Below are positions 1 through 12,604 of a stretch of 64,000 nt of DNA, one piece after another. Origin of the DNA: Parasponia andersonii. Lineage: Eukaryota; Streptophyta; Magnoliopsida; Rosales; Cannabaceae. A program made the position numbers and the translations under genes. Below the pieces are notes generated by a model. The model had not been told where the DNA came from. It saw only the letters and a program-made list of their open reading frames with translations, and searched no databases. Every line of letters begins with the position of its first letter. The stretch's first letter is position 1. The DNA is taken from NCBI GenBank assembly GCA_002914805.1, contig JXTB01000001.1, forward strand, positions 3,999,849 through 4,063,848, read 5' to 3'.

Positions 1-930
1 GTCTTTTGGGCAAGCCTTATTTAGATATATGAAATCTATACAGACCCTCTATTTCCCATTTGTCTTTTTCACTAAGACTACATTGGCCAACCACAATGGG
101 TAGTTGACTTCTTTTATGAATCCAGCCTTAAGCAGCTTTTCGACCTCCTCATTGATCGCCTGGTACTTTTAGGGTTGAACTTCCTCCTTTTTTGGATAAC
201 TAGTTTTGCATGTTCATTCACTTTTAAACAGTGGAGGATCACACCATGCAAACACGTCTTTATATTCTTTTAAAAAGTCCATAAGCCTTTCCTGGAGTTC
301 CCCTAGCAATCTGGATCCTATTCTGACTGACTGCTCTAGGTGTTGGTCATCTATTCGGACAGATGCCAAGTTCTTAATAGGTCGAGGTCACTCACGGTCT
401 GCACATCTTAGAGAATAGCCCCCATGTCATCGATTTGGTAGATTGTAGAGACTATGCGTGCTTTCTGATCGGCCTTTGTCGCTATGGCGTAACATTCCTA
501 TGCCAAGGTCTGGTCTCCCTCAATCACCTCGACCCCTTCCTCTATTGGAAACTTCAGTATGAGATGGTAGGTTGATACCACTGTACTCAGCTTGTTCAGA
601 ATTGGTCGGCTGATTATAGTGTTATATGCTAACCTCTGGTCTACAACCTGGAAATCCACTATTTGAGTGATGGCAGCAGACCCTTCCCCAAATGTTATAG
701 GTAGTCCGATCACCCCTTCATGGTGGACACATTCTTCCGCAAACCCATATAATGAGGTCTTGGATGGCCTCAGGACTGCCCCACCTATATTCATATTTTG
801 GTATGCTAATAGTATGTCCACCAAGCTACCTATGTCGACCAGAATTGGAAAGACCTGACCGTTTGCGATCTTAAGCACCACCACGAGAGCATCATTATGC
901 AGGTGAATTAACCTCCTAGTCTCTTCCTCA
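1..930 (-). pseudogene. Gypsy protease and start of reverse transcriptase, partial
   Basis: This is the left-edge part of a decayed Ty3/gypsy polyprotein read on the minus strand. Positions 498-884 give an open 128-codon stretch resembling a retroviral-type aspartic protease; the active-site region reads VDIGSLVDIL, so the usual Asp-Thr-Gly is Asp-Ile-Gly. Positions about 60-180 resemble the N-terminal part of a gypsy reverse transcriptase, including a stretch like AINEEVEKLLKAGFI. Stops interrupt the frame between them, for example just after EEVQP. The remainder of reverse transcriptase, RNase H and integrase would lie left of position 1. It is an inactive remnant. Family assignment is good; the lineage (Tat or Athila-like) is inferred from the primer site and protein style. 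Confidence 0.75.
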
Positions 931-1129
931 GTGAATATAATTGATGCCGATTCCTATTTAGAGAGCTTGGTGATATGCTCTGTCGAATCACCAGCTACGG
1001 GCCCTTCTGAGATAGTTCGTATCTCATGGGGTGTTCCATTATTGTTATTGTTAGGGCTTGCTTACCCGCTGCACTTGTGTTTCATCGGGGAGCAAAGGCA
1101 TAAGTTGGTTTATCTTGCTCAGTGGCCCT

Positions 1130-2660
1130 AGTCACATATTCCCTTAAGTTCCCCTGCTAGATCAACCCATCTATTTGTTCCTTCAAGTGCCGATAGTCTG
1201 ACATTTCATGCCCTAACTCCTTATGCAGCCTATAATACTTGTTCTTGTTTCTCTTTTCTAGGGGTGCCCTCATCAAGAATAGGGCTTTCAATATTTTTTC
1301 CCCTCAATTTGCATCAGTATCTACTCTTTCACCATGTTCATAAACGTGTAGTTCTACTTAAAAGCGGCCATATTATTCTAACTCAGGAGTGGGGGTCAAA
1401 AGTTGTTCATGCTGGGATACTACAAATAGTTGATAGGGGATGAGGCATCTTGCTTATTCCTTTTTGGTTAAGATTCAATGGTCCCACCCTTGACTTTCAC
1501 TATTTTCCCTGACTCCCTACTTGTGTTGACCATTAGGGTGATGGTGCTCTCTTTTACCCTGGTCAGGAAATAATTTTCACCATTTGCTATTTCCTTAGCT
1601 TTCTCTTTGAATGCGGTATAGGTGGTATGTCTCTTCTTGCTCACAAACTATACCAATTTCTCGTGTCATGTCCCTTCCTGAGCAGCGTTCAAGATTATTT
1701 CCTAGGTAGCCCCTGGGCACTCAAGTACCACAGTGTCAAATCGAGCAAGATAAGACCTCAAGGACTCTCTTTCTCCCTATTTTATGGTCTTAAGGTAACT
1801 CTAACCTTTCTATTAGATCCTTGAGTCTAGAAACTATAGCATGAATGCCCTAAAATCTCTAATGGACCCAGTTTCCAATCTGTCATACTAGATTTGTGCT
1901 GAGCTTGTTAACATGAGTAAGAAAGTATTACAAAATGTTACGGGGTCAGCTTTAGCTATGGTTATCTAGGTTTTATAGTTTTGTATATAATGGGTTGGGT
2001 CTCCCTTGCCATCATATAGGGGTATGTTCTTCTGGAAATGGACACTTGGTTTCTTCTATATCATTCGGATATTTTTAGTTAGCTTTCGCGCGGCTAAGAG
2101 TTGATCCACTTGCCTTTTGAGAGCTTAGTAATGCCCTCTCCATCTTCAATTCGTTGTTTGGGGGAGGATTCAACCAGCGCTATTTATAGAGCAGGTTCTA
2201 TCTGCGCTGCAGGCTCACAACCTTACTGTGGCAGAGGGTAGTGGACCTGAGTTTCTCTCCTTCTCTGGTTCAATCTTTCCCCGAGGTCTATAGTCCTAAG
2301 GTGTTTGGACATTCTTGGAACATACATGTCTGTGCTATTTTCGAGGGACAATCGTTTGAATACGGTCTTCCTAGTTCTCGAGCTACTAGTCCTCTTCCTC
2401 CCCCCTCCCAAAGTAACTGGTCCTCGTTTGAAGCGTAAAACGTTGTTGGGTGATGCCGTCTATGTCTCTTCCTTCTTGGTAGTCGAGTGCCACCGCTCTC
2501 CTCGGTTGGAGCTCCTCTAGTCGGACATGACCTTGCCCCCCTGTCCTTATCCCTGTCTCCTTGGATAGGATTTCTCCTTCTGTCCTCTTGAAGAGGAGCC
2601 TCGTTTAGGGCGACAAGGATTGGATGGATAGCATTTTGGCCGACTACGTTCGCCAAGCAC
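1130..2660 (-). pseudogene. Gypsy gag remnant
   Basis: The stretch between the protease and the 5' LTR of the left-edge gypsy element occupies the gag position. On the minus strand, 2288-2656 is an open, Arg-rich 122-codon frame of the kind seen in gag N-terminal linkers, and around 1840-1900 short stretches resemble the gag core (a YDRLETGSI..F..F pattern). Several stops and shifts separate these pieces, so no continuous gag survives. The identification rests on position between primer site and protease plus weak sequence resemblance; the individual short open frames should not be read as genes. Confidence 0.55.
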
Positions 2661-2952
2661 TTAACGATTGAGGCGAGCTATTAGACATGCTCCCCAAGCT
2701 CATTTACCCTGTCTCTGCGGAGCCGTGGTGGGTAAGAGGCACCCATTTAGTCTTGAATTTGCTGAGGAGAAACAATGTTCACTTGGTCCTGCAAGTTGTA
2801 TTGTTGGTTATCTCCTTCGCGAGTGTTGGTCTAAGTGTGATCGGCTATTCGTGACCCAGATTCTCTACTTGGCGTCGTGAAGGTTGACTAGTTTTATCGA
2901 AATTGTTGAATGATACTAGGTAAGGCTATGTACCAATTTTCCAACTAAGGCT

Positions 2953-2975
2953 CTTCCTTCTAGCACCAAAATATT
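2953..2975 (-). other. Primer-binding site of left gypsy element
   Basis: On the minus strand this reads TTTTGGTGCTAGAAGGAAG, close to the TTGGCGCTAGAAGGAGG type of primer site common in plant gypsy elements. It lies directly inside the LTR, which fixes the element's orientation (minus) and the inner LTR boundary. Confidence 0.6.
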
Positions 2976-2977
2976 GG

Positions 2978-3721
2978 TGTGTATTTTGGCCGATTAACCA
3001 ATGCACGCCATGTATCACTGAGTGGATTTTCCTTAGAAAATGCCAAAATCAAATTTGATATAGATGTGGTCTATATAATCTTGACAAAATATCATAAATG
3101 GACTTTTCACCAACTAGTGATAGGTGATATCGGTGTGGTACTTACTAAATTTCCTCAACAGAAAGGTAGTCAGTGATGCATTTTGTAAAGTATTCAATGA
3201 AATAGTGAGCCAGAAATAAATAATGGATAAGAAGAGAAAAGACAAATGAGACAAATAAGGTTTTAGGGATTTGCAGTGGCGGCTTACCTCTTTTAAGTGA
3301 TTATGAGACTATTTATAGTGGCCCCTCAGAAGTTAGGGTTCATATCCACGTGTCCCTGAAAGATAGAAAAGAATCTCACCTACCTACTTGTACGGGTACG
3401 AGTACGTGATTGGGCCAGGTGTCGATCTCTCTAGGATTCGCACCTTCTTTATTCTTCCTCTTAGTCAGAGCTATGTCGTTATATTGATGGTCGGCTATTT
3501 CTCGATTCTTGGTCTCTCACATAGGGCACCTGATCGGCACGTGGTATGAAATCTGACCAAGGCTATTTTCTATCTTAATGAGCCTGGTCATAGCCTAAAC
3601 TCCTGGTCGGCTTGGTCAGTCTATAAGGTACTATATCATTTTTGGTCAATACCGCGATGTGTTATTTGCAACATGACGTATACGTTGTTTTCCGATTCGT
3701 TCAGAGAAATTACCCTCAACA
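2978..3721 (-). repeat. 5' LTR of left gypsy element
   Basis: About 744 bp bounded by TG at 2978 and CA at 3720-3721 on the plus strand, so TGTTGAGGG... starts it on the minus strand. The primer-binding site lies immediately to its left and gag beyond that. The partner LTR is outside the window, so neither LTR identity nor the target duplication can be checked; the outer boundary could be off by a few bases. Confidence 0.6.
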
Positions 3722-6700
3722 ATGTACATTTATTTAATAGAAAGTTTTGTATTAGTTTTTTTTTATTTTGTAGATAATTTTTCAGCAAAATTGGGTTTTA
3801 ATCACATAGTTTAAAGAAAATTAAGGAGAACAAGAAAAAGAATAGCATCAGTGAACATCACAAAGATAAAGACTATAAAGAAAAAGAACTAATTGACTTT
3901 TATTAGTTTAGCTTTAAACAATATTATGAATACGAATGTCAATGAATTCATATAGATAGAAGCTTAACTATGTGAAAACGTAACAACCAAAAAAATTTGA
4001 GGTGTTTCATTAACGGTGTTGAGTTACTAAATAATGAATAATTTTTTTATAGTTCTTTTGAACATATGACACGTGCGTCAACCTGATGAGAGGAATTTAA
4101 CTATTAAGCTTATTTTTTCGATATTATTACATCAGTAACTTATTTTAATATTCTTTACTTTACTTCATTAATTCAAATTATTATGAATGTTATTAGCTAT
4201 ACAAAAGATGCATTTATAATAATAAACTAACTTAAAGAAGGGAGTACATCAGTAATTGAGTAAAGCTTTTCTGCAGGAACATGATAAAAGTATACATGAT
4301 AAAATGGATACAAACAAATGAGTACGGCATGTGGGTGCATCCCTTTTCCAAGTAATTATAAAATAGTCTATAATCACATAATATCCATTTATAGGATTTG
4401 TGCCCTTAGAATAGTTACTTTTGTTAATGACAATCTTAATTTTTAATTAAAGACATTTGTTTTACTTATTCCATGTTAAATAATATTTANNNNNNNNNNN
4501 NNNNNTTTAAGAGTTTTGTACTATTATAAATTATTATTATAAGGTTGTATACTAATGGAAGACATAGATTTTTTTTAAAGCTTACAATTAGTTCACAACT
4601 TATAAATGGAGATGGACACTCTATTTGGATAAATTGTAGTAATTTCTACTTCGATTAGGAATGATGAGTTATATCGTCAAAGTGTTGACTTAGGAAAGAA
4701 ACTACTTATGTAAATTAGATAAATAGGACAATATCAAGTGAAATCATGGTTCAAGTATAAGTGTCGTGTTTAGAACTAAAATTTCACACTATAGCACGAG
4801 AAATTGTGTATCTTAATCATGAGCGAATAATGAATTCAACTTTCTATAAAGTGCGAAGCAATTCCATAGTTTATACCTATCTTAAAAATGTGATCCTATA
4901 GATAATTAGAATATATAGATACAAATTTATGATTTAATAAATACTTGAATAATCAAATCTTAGCTAAGTAATTGAATTAGGTTCATTTATTGAATTAAAG
5001 ACTTTATTTGTTGTCAGTCTTGCATATATGAAAAGCCGTATCACCCATTAGATGTAAAATGCAAAAAAAGCAAGATATAATTTGAGGGTTAAATTGATAA
5101 GTTTACCTAACTTCAATTATTGATATTTTATGTTGATACATTGAATTTAAATAGATCTAGGTTCTAATAATTTTCATAAAAGCCAAGAGTTCAGATTTGA
5201 TCACTTAGTATAGTTGATCAAAATTAATAACTTAGTCCCACTTGTATTATTCTGAGTTAGACCACTTGTATTGTTATGAGTTAGTTGAAAACTGAGTTTA
5301 ATTTATTAAGATTTGAATTACATTGGTCCATTTATTGAGCTAGTTGTGCACCAGATTGTCTAAGGGTTGGTGCAAACCACGTTTAGGATTCCTACAAAAG
5401 AAATCTAAGGAATCGGAGCCACAAAATTCAGTTTACGTTTTTATATTGGTGTATTTAGTGTATGATTCGAATTTTATTATACGAATTCAGAAAGTTTTAT
5501 CTTATTAATTTTCAATATGAAAATTATTTTTAAATTTGTAAAATATGATTTAAAATTTATATTAAAGGCTAAATTTGTGACTATCACAACTAAATTTAGT
5601 GAGAAATATTAAGAGAAAGGACAACGACAACTCAGCACATAGAGATATTCATCTTTATGGAATTCTGCTACACATCCAAGGAGGACTAAAAATTCAATCT
5701 TCAATGTGGAACTTAAAACTTGGAACGATGCTAGACAATAATCTCTCTATGGGCACAAATCAAAGAGAGTACATCCACTATGCAGATCAAAGGATAGAGG
5801 ATAGCTTGAAAAATCTGTGGTTTTGAAACAAAGGCATTACTTTTCTTGTGATTCTATGAATTGCCTTATGTAATATACAACGCATATGTGTTTTTCAAAA
5901 ATTAAATTCAACAGAAAGAAAAAATTTGCAATATACTATATTCTGCAGCGTGTTATTCTATTACAATTGCACCTTTAAAAATAGTTGCTACTACACCATT
6001 TTAGGGAAACAAAAGGATACCAATTAAAATATAGAATATTCGATGCATCGAAGTCGTGCATAAATGGACTCATTGATCAATTATTGCTTGGATTTTCTTC
6101 TAATGGTGCTTGTCCTTTATATCAAAAACTTAATAGGTGAATGCGTAAGAAAGTTTTTATTTTCGTTATTCATACATATTAATTCCTCTAAAGGAATACA
6201 TTTCAAATACTAAAGTGTAATACAATTTCAGAAAAATAATAAAGAGACAATAATAAATTTTGTTCCCCTAAAAAAAAAAATAAGATTATGAATTTTTGAC
6301 CTAGGAAATACAAAGTCATTTGTATGTATTTTATGTCATACTGTATGCTCTCTTGTCCTCTCGTCGTAGTTAGAAATTTAATACTTAAGTAACTTTGTCC
6401 TCAGTAATTACTAGCTTCATGTCATGATTTTTTTACAATTCAGAAATAATTTTCTTGTGTTTTTTCTTTTATATTTATTAATGTATTGAAAAAAATAAGT
6501 CTAGGTATATTCACTACTGAGAAAAAATGTCCAATGAAAATATCAGAGTTCTGAGTAACTAAATATAAAGTCATGCGTGTGTATATATATATTTGATAAT
6601 AAAAAAGAGAAAAAAGGATGACCAATGTGCTAATGAGAACGAGAAAGTTGACTAAAGACATTTCGTATTTCGGTAACCTTATCCTTCGAACAATGGAACG

Positions 6701-6774
6701 TGTCACCTTAATTCCACCAAATAGAGTAATGGGATCCAGCTACAAGGTGGTAAGGGGCAGTAGCCAAAGAACTT
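3722..6774. other. AT-rich intergenic stretch with assembly gap
   Basis: No gene is recognisable. The sequence is AT-rich, with short chance open frames (such as 5599-5826 and 6440-6706) that have no recognisable domain. A run of 16 Ns at 4490-4505 marks an assembly gap. No clear transposon termini were seen. Confidence 0.6.
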
Positions 6775-6945
6775 AATCCCACATTTACTATACCCTGTTT
6801 GGCTGTTTCAAACCCCGACCACCAAGTAAGAGAAACTCCACCACTACGCAAAACACTCGGTCTGTAATCCCACATTTACTATGTGTGCGTACCCCGTTTA
6901 CCCCCATCACCGACCACCAAGTAAGAAGGGCTCTACCACTACGCA
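6775..6945. repeat. Tandem duplication, about 92 bp x 2
   Basis: Two diverged copies begin with AATCCCACATTTACTAT at 6775 and 6866. Both carry GACCACCAAGTAAG (about 6817 and 6912) and end with CCACTACGCA. They lie 370 bp beyond the 3' end of the STOP1-like gene's poly(A) signal. Confidence 0.7.
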
Positions 6946-7315
6946 CCGCACTGTGGTAAGTCATGCGTACATGTACTACTGATGCTCATTCATTCATTCA
7001 ATCATTCAAATACCTTGTTGCCTGCTTGTCTTTTCAATGTGGGCCCATTCCACTTTTAGTCTTTTGTTGGGCAATATGGATTCCCCTCTGTAGGCGAGGC
7101 ACCGTAGAACTTTCTCAAGTTATTTGCACAGTGCAGAAACTATAGTTAAACCAGAGTTGGGTTAGATCACAAGTAAAATAGTTGTTGTGTTACTGGCTTA
7201 ATTGCTTGATTCTTCTCTCTTATGTATCATCCAAGAGAACCGTTATTGCAGATAATCTCGCAGTTAAAAGAAAGAGAACATGAAGAAATAGATGTGTTAA
7301 AAAGAAAGGAGATAA

Positions 7316-7321
7316 TTTATT
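7316..7321 (-). terminator. Candidate poly(A) signal of STOP1-like gene
   Basis: AATAAA on the minus strand, about 115 bp beyond the stop codon of the STOP1-like frame. This is a plausible plant 3'-end signal, but plant signals are loose and no transcript end is visible. Confidence 0.45.
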
Positions 7322-7435
7322 TAACTTGAAGAAATTACAAGCTAAAATGGGGTCACCTCACCTTCACATTGTTACAGGAACTACGAATATTGTGACCCTG
7401 ATGTGTGCTAAAAATATAATACTAGAACACAAAGA

Positions 7436-9025
7436 TTACTCAAGATTATTGGAACTTGACTCCCCTCGAGTCTTCGGGGGGTAACTACAGGACCCTGACA
7501 GAAGAAAAGAGAATGAACTCTCTGAATCTTCAAATGGAGGTCGAGGGAACTCGTGAAACCCACCAAAGTTACAATTCTCAAAGTTCAGTGGTGAGAAACA
7601 AGCAGTAGGATCATCAAGGCCTCCATTCAAGTCCATTATGTCTTGAGCCACAGCTTCACCAGGAGTAGTGGAACGAAAATTGAAGTTTACAGAATTTACA
7701 GAACCCTTGTTTGTTGCCTCAATTTCTGTTGGATGATCTGCTGGCCCAACATTTCCTCTTGCTTCATCAAGTGGTATGGCTGGGATATGGCCTTGAAAGA
7801 GAGCAATGTGCCCGAAAAGCTTGTCTTTCCTCGAGAAGGTTGTGCCGCAAGAGCAAAGCCACTTGTCCTTGCCACAATGCTTCTCGTGAGTTTTGAGATC
7901 AGCAATAACCGAGAATTTCTTTATGTTGCATCTGCTGCAAGTATAGCTCTTGTCACAGTGGGTTCTCTTGTAGTGGTTTTTAACACACAAAATAGTCTTC
8001 AGAGGCTGAAACTTCTTGTGATCTTTGTTCCTCTTGCAGCCAGCATAGGGACAGGAATACCTCTTGATAACCACAGGTTCGGAGCCTGGGTCTTTATGTG
8101 GCTTAGCAAGTGCTGCTGGGGTTTTATACTCATCGCCATGACCCCTCATGTGCATCCTCAAGTTCGCGTCCCTCTTGAACCCCTTTCCGCAAATCGCACA
8201 GAAGTGGGTGTGAGGCGCCAGGATTTCTTCTTTCTCTAATTGTAAGATCTCATAGGTACCAGGTGGAAGATTCTCACCTTCATCAGCATCCTCCTCATCT
8301 TTGAGTTCATGTTCATCCAAGAGGTTGTTATGCTCAGCCACATAATTACCAGTCATATCTGTTTGGTTGGACTCTTCAGAGGTTTTGCTTCCACCATTTT
8401 TCTGTGGCTGAACGTCATCATTCATGCGTAGCTCAGGAGCAAGGTTTACCCTACCAGGCTGCCCAAGCTGTACCGTAGACGGCACAACAGCAGGAAGGGT
8501 GTTCTTCACAGATGGAAGAAGACTACCTGCAGTGGAGATCAACTGAGCAATAATTGAAGTAAGATCAGCAGTTACGAGTTGTTGTTGCTGAAAAACAAGC
8601 TCATCCGGTTGACCCAGAACTTGGCCTCTCCTGCCAGCAATCAACTGTACTAAATCCTGGAGCTGGTGAATTTTTTCTTCCAGTAAAGAGAGATTGTTCA
8701 GCATTGCATTCGGATCCCAATCTGGGATCTTATTGGTCTGCTGTATATCATGCATCTGAACATCTTCTTGACCCAAGATTTTAGCTTGATTATTGAGGCT
8801 AAGAGGAACTCCACCTTGGACTACAGAAGGCCGGCCATATCCTTGGAAAGATGTTTCAATCCCAATTCCAAAACCTATCATGGAAGCATTGTCCCACTTC
8901 TGTTGGCACTGCTGTGAACTGAAGTCGGAATAAGATGGATGATCCGACGAAAGCTCCTTTGTCAATTCATTCCCAGAGGAAGAATTTCCCCATTCGCCTG
9001 CACATAGCTCCTCTTCAAGATCCAT
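7436..9025 (-). CDS. STOP1: STOP1-like C2H2 zinc-finger transcription factor
   Basis: A 529-codon intronless frame that resembles STOP1 (SENSITIVE TO PROTON RHIZOTOXICITY 1). In Arabidopsis this nuclear regulator controls tolerance of low pH and aluminium by activating genes such as ALMT1 and MATE. Four zinc fingers are visible: residues 274-296 (CAIC..HMRGH), about 323-357 (CPYAGC..HYKRTHC), 361-384 (CSRC..HEKHC) and 389-412 (CSCG..H..FQGH). The N-terminal half is acidic and Gln/Asn-rich, with a possible short coiled coil around residues 113-129; the C-terminus is Ser/Phe-rich. The length is slightly above the roughly 500 residues usual in the family. The start at 9023-9025 gives the family-like [12 protein letters not shown] opening and follows an apparent 3' splice site in the 5' UTR. 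All finger Cys/His look intact, so it is probably functional. It could be a STOP2-type paralogue, but its length favours STOP1. Confidence 0.9.
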   Translation of the reverse strand: MDLEEELCAGEWGNSSSGNELTKELSSDHPSYSDFSSQQCQQKWDNASMIGFGIGIETSFQGYGRPSVVQGGVPLSLNNQAKILGQEDVQMHDIQQTNKIPDWDPNAMLNNLSLLEEKIHQLQDLVQLIAGRRGQVLGQPDELVFQQQQLVTADLTSIIAQLISTAGSLLPSVKNTLPAVVPSTVQLGQPGRVNLAPELRMNDDVQPQKNGGSKTSEESNQTDMTGNYVAEHNNLLDEHELKDEEDADEGENLPPGTYEILQLEKEEILAPHTHFCAICGKGFKRDANLRMHMRGHGDEYKTPAALAKPHKDPGSEPVVIKRYSCPYAGCKRNKDHKKFQPLKTILCVKNHYKRTHCDKSYTCSRCNIKKFSVIADLKTHEKHCGKDKWLCSCGTTFSRKDKLFGHIALFQGHIPAIPLDEARGNVGPADHPTEIEATNKGSVNSVNFNFRSTTPGEAVAQDIMDLNGGLDDPTACFSPLNFENCNFGGFHEFPRPPFEDSESSFSFLLSGSCSYPPKTRGESSSNNLE

Positions 9026-9067
9026 TCTTAGTTATCTTGTTCTCACTTCAGATTAATATATCCACTA

Positions 9068-9895
9068 CTGCAAACGGCAAAAAACAATACATGGTCATCA
9101 TCATTCTTAAAATTATCATAGTTCCTATTAGACCCAGTTAGCAATTTCAGGTATCAATTTGTATCAACCAAAATTATCATAGTTCCTATTAGCTTCTATG
9201 GCTCAACATATAGCCCTCAAATTCATTTACAGATTTCTCATGAGATCATTACTGCATAGATTAAAACTAGAGTCAACTTGAAGGGAAGGGAAGCGAAGAG
9301 AGGAAGAGAGAGGGGGGGGGGGGGGGGGGAGAGAGAGAGAGAAAATAGAAAGCAGCTTTCTCCATCGAAAGTCAAATCTCAACTTTCTAAGGCACCCTTT
9401 ATCTCCTATAAAAATATTTTACCACAGATTGCAAAATCTCATTTGTAGATTTACAAGAGCTTTCCTCCGTAACATCCATAACCTACTTAATCACAATAAA
9501 AATTCCATCTCCTTATAAACAAAAAACTAATTCAAGATCTCAAGCCTCATATCAAGATGGCCTAAAGCCAAAATATCTTCCCTAGTGTTTAGAATCCTTA
9601 TTCTTCATTAATTCTAAGAGTAACCCATAACCCCAAATAATATCCTTAAACCATATATCAAAGAAAAAAAAACATAAAATTCTACCATATTAACCAAAAA
9701 AAAATAAAAAAAAAAACCAATAAACTGAAACCAAATCCAAAACAGAAAAATCTCTGGCACAAAACCATAAACTATATCCATCAGAAACATAATATTCATC
9801 CACCGAACCATAATGGAAAATATTCAGAAACATATATTAAATAAACCAATGAACCATAGAGAAAAAAAGAAAAAAATAAAAGAGTTAGAGCTTAC
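9068..9895 (-). other. Inferred intron in the STOP1 5' UTR
   Basis: On the minus strand a strong donor (CTG|GTAAGCTC, first intron base 9895) and an acceptor (GCCGTTTGCAG|TAG, last intron base 9068) frame an 828-bp AT-rich interval, 42 bp before the start codon. A leader intron fits a gene whose coding region is uninterrupted. It contains the G/GA tract at 9312-9342 and a repeated ATCATAGTTCCTATTAG at about 9115 and 9175. Transcript evidence is needed to confirm it. Confidence 0.65.
9312..9342. repeat. Poly-G run followed by GA repeat in leader intron
   Basis: An unbroken run of about 18 G followed by a GA dinucleotide repeat. It lies within the inferred 5'-UTR intron of the STOP1-like gene; on the transcribed strand it reads as a CT-rich tract followed by poly-C. 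Confidence 0.9.
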
Positions 9896-10000
9896 CAGAT
9901 TCAGTACTGTTCAGATGCTCTCGGTCTCCTCCACTGAGTTGGCTGCTGAGAGAAAAGAGGAACAGAAGCGAGAAATGCAACCCAAATGCAACCATATATA
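9896..10000 (-). promoter_or_regulatory. STOP1 core promoter and first leader exon
   Basis: TATATATGG on the minus strand (9992-10000) is a plausible TATA box. About 30 bp downstream, near 9965, transcription could begin. The following pyrimidine-rich leader (TTCTGTTCCTCTTTTCTCTC) runs to the GTAAG donor at 9895, with no upstream ATG seen between the putative start site and the donor. This is inferred from position and motifs only. Confidence 0.5.
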
Positions 10001-10352
10001 TCAGCAAAAGAGGTTTAGTTTAGCCCCTTTCATCAATGTGGGGTCATTGTTTAAGGTCAACCCTTTCAATCGGACCGTTCATTCTTATTTTATTATTAAC
10101 TTGTTGAGTTGTGTTGCTGTGTTAGAAAAAAGTCTATGGGTCCCTTTAGTTGGTCTTTGTGTGGGACCCTTTTTTGTCAGTACTATTGCTGAATGACCAG
10201 GAGCAAGACCCACCAATCATATACGACGCTTGTAACTTCGCACGGTTTTATCTGATGTATTAAAGATTGATTTGAACTTGGTGAAGTTTTGGGGGTGAAA
10301 TTCTATGGTGTCAAAACCATTATTGGTTCAAATAGGCCCTTATCCTTTTACT

Positions 10353-11316
10353 TTTTATAAGGCTAGTAGTGTATCAAAATTCAAAGGCGTGTTTTTAGTC
10401 AAACTCAAAAACAATAATTTGGTGTGGATTCAAATTTAGTCAATTTAACGTTGCTAACAATAAAATATCATAATATTATCAGTATTATTTACTTGTTATT
10501 TTGAAAGTCATAGATGGGTACAGTTTGGTAGAGTTTTCAAATGCTAAATAGTTACATTGTATGAGAAGTCATTACTAATATAATTGCTATCTTAAACAAT
10601 GATGTTGAGTCGTATATATAATTATTTTGTTGTATGAGAAGCTTTTAGCATTCGAAGTTATTATTGACGAAGTTATTATTGACATAATTACCATTTTAAA
10701 TAATGACGTTGTGTGGTATATTATTGAAAAATAAGTAAATTTTAATTTATATCAATTTTCAGAAATTAGATTTTAGCATTTACCATTTGTATTTGTTTAT
10801 TGACATATGGGCTAATTTGCTATAACATTTGGAAAGGTGCTGTTTATTTAAAATATGTCCAAAATTCAGCGATTTCGCGAAGGGCCTCTAGACTAAATCT
10901 AACCGTTAAGTTTTAGCCGTTAGATCATTTAAGCGGGGAAAGGGTTTTACGTAGAACTCACCTTACTAGCACACTCCACTTCATTGCATAAAATAATATA
11001 TAAGAGAAATTGATTAATGAGAGAAAATGAGAGGAAGGAGACGAAGCCCATATTAATGGAGAGAGTATAGAGGGTCCTACACGCCCACCGAGGATGACTC
11101 TTTTGTGCTGCGGATTGTGCCATCCAAATTGCAAATTACAAATTGACTTTGGTGTACTTTTTGAGTGGTTCTATGGCCCTTTTTGCTATAAAAATAAAAT
11201 ACGATAAAATAAAATAAAATAAATTATCGGACAGAGTAAAACACTCTTTGTCAGCTTACCAGGAAGCTACGCCACCGCCCGTTGAATCCAAACTCAGCAT
11301 ACGACATTACATCGGC
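10353..11316. repeat. Duplicated block, copy 1 (upstream of STOP1)
   Basis: From TTATAAGGCTAGTAGTGTA to CTCAGCATACGACATTAC this block matches, in the same orientation and order, the sequence at 23600-25690. Shared anchors include TTTCAAATGCTAAAT, TAAACAATGA(C/T)GTTG, CACTCCACTTCATTG, AGGATGACTCT and GCTTACCAGGAAGCTAC. Copy 1 lacks the solo LTR and LINE-like segment present in copy 2. It begins about 350 bp upstream of the STOP1 TATA box. No inverted ends or coding sequence were recognised, so it may be a segmental duplication or an unclassified mobile element. Confidence 0.75.
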
Positions 11317-11390
11317 ACACTAGCACATAAAACTCAACATACGACATTACATCGGCACATTACCACATAAACTCAATATACGACATTACT
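11291..11390. repeat. 40-bp tandem repeat x 2.5
   Basis: AACTCAGCATACGACATTAC starts a 40-bp unit at 11291. It is repeated at 11331 with three or four changes and partly again at 11371. It begins at the right edge of duplicated block copy 1 and is absent at the equivalent edge of copy 2, so it arose after or outside the duplication. Confidence 0.8.
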
Positions 11391-12347
11391 TCAACTTATA
11401 GTACGAGTTCTTTTGCAAAATGATTTTAAAAGAAACAGAAAGGTCATTCCAAAAATTTTTATTTGTAAAATAATATTTATTGAGGGATCAAATCTACGTT
11501 GGACGACTATATTTTTACACTTGCTACTTGTCATTTTGCTGATAAAAATTTCTCATGGTCATTTTGTCCAAATTCTCATTGTAATATAACATCAACACCA
11601 CTTTCTATTGTAGCTAAATATCATCTCATATTATCGTCACGAGAAAATCTAATACCAATTTTGTTTTGAAGACAAAATTAAAAAATTAAACAAATAAACT
11701 CCTTTAATCCTAGTTAAACTATATTTTGAAAGGTAGCTCTATTGACATATTTCAAAAAAAAACACCCTCCACACCTTAATTAATATTATCTTTTATCTAA
11801 AATTCAAAACTCATTTAGTGCTTATTGTACCCATTTATAATTCCAAATTAGCCCTTACCGCTAAAATGTATTTTTCTTTTTTCACCCATAAACTTCCGAC
11901 CAATTTTTTCCCCCTTTCCTACGCTGCCTTGTTCACCTCAATCATTTACAATTATTTCATCTAAGTCATTTAGTATTCTTTTAGCAAATCCGTTACACCC
12001 TAAATTACAAACGCTTTCGCATTAGTTTTATTCTTTTCTTTCCTTAAATTTTGCATAAACCAAAATTGTCTTTTTCTATCGCTTTGTGTGTAATCCTCTC
12101 TTCTTCCCTCAACCTGGAGCTTGTAGTTAGGTTTTTGATGTCCGATATAAGAAAATTAAAATAAGTCAAATGCATACGCAATTGATATAATATCATTATA
12201 TATATCTCTTATTCTCCCAGTTCTACTTATCATTGCAATACCTACCAACTTTATACATTGAATTTTAATATTCAATATTAGGTTGTGTCACAATTCAAAA
12301 GAATCTTTTATAGATCGATGGTAAAAATATAAGGAGACTTGAAAATC
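11391..12347. other. Intergenic, no gene seen
   Basis: AT-rich sequence between the duplicated block and the Copia element. No reading frame, RNA gene or transposon terminus is recognised, apart from the target duplication AACAC at 12348-12352 at its right edge. Confidence 0.6.
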
Positions 12348-12352
12348 AACAC

Positions 12353-12604
12353 CGTAAAAAAACTGAAGTTTTGTATTGAATGATTACTTTTCATTACTTA
12401 AAATAGAGTTTTTACATGATCATACTGAAGTTTTGTATTGAAAGATTACTTTTCATTACTAAAAACATAATTTTTACATGATCATTTATACAGAGGCCAT
12501 AGACACTATTTTAGCTCAACTGAGCTGAGTTGTTACAATTGAACACTCTAACAAACTTAACAAACAAAGATACATGTGGCTAACAGCTTAACCAACTCTT
12601 AACA
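12353..12604 (-). repeat. 3' LTR of outer Copia, with internal duplication
   Basis: 252 bp, against 189 bp for its partner. The difference is a tandem duplication of about 63 bp containing CTGAAGTTTTGTATTGAA and TTTTTACATGATC, repeated at about 12363 and 12426. The minus-strand start is TGTTAAGAG. The plus-strand first bases are CG where TG would be canonical. Confidence 0.88.

Noticed and set aside
5599..5826. 75-codon open frame
   Set aside because: No domain, no splice or promoter context, and AT-rich surroundings; expected by chance.
7643..8239. Plus-strand open frame of 198 codons and two shorter ones within the STOP1 gene
   Set aside because: They are antisense shadows of the zinc-finger coding sequence and have no independent domain.
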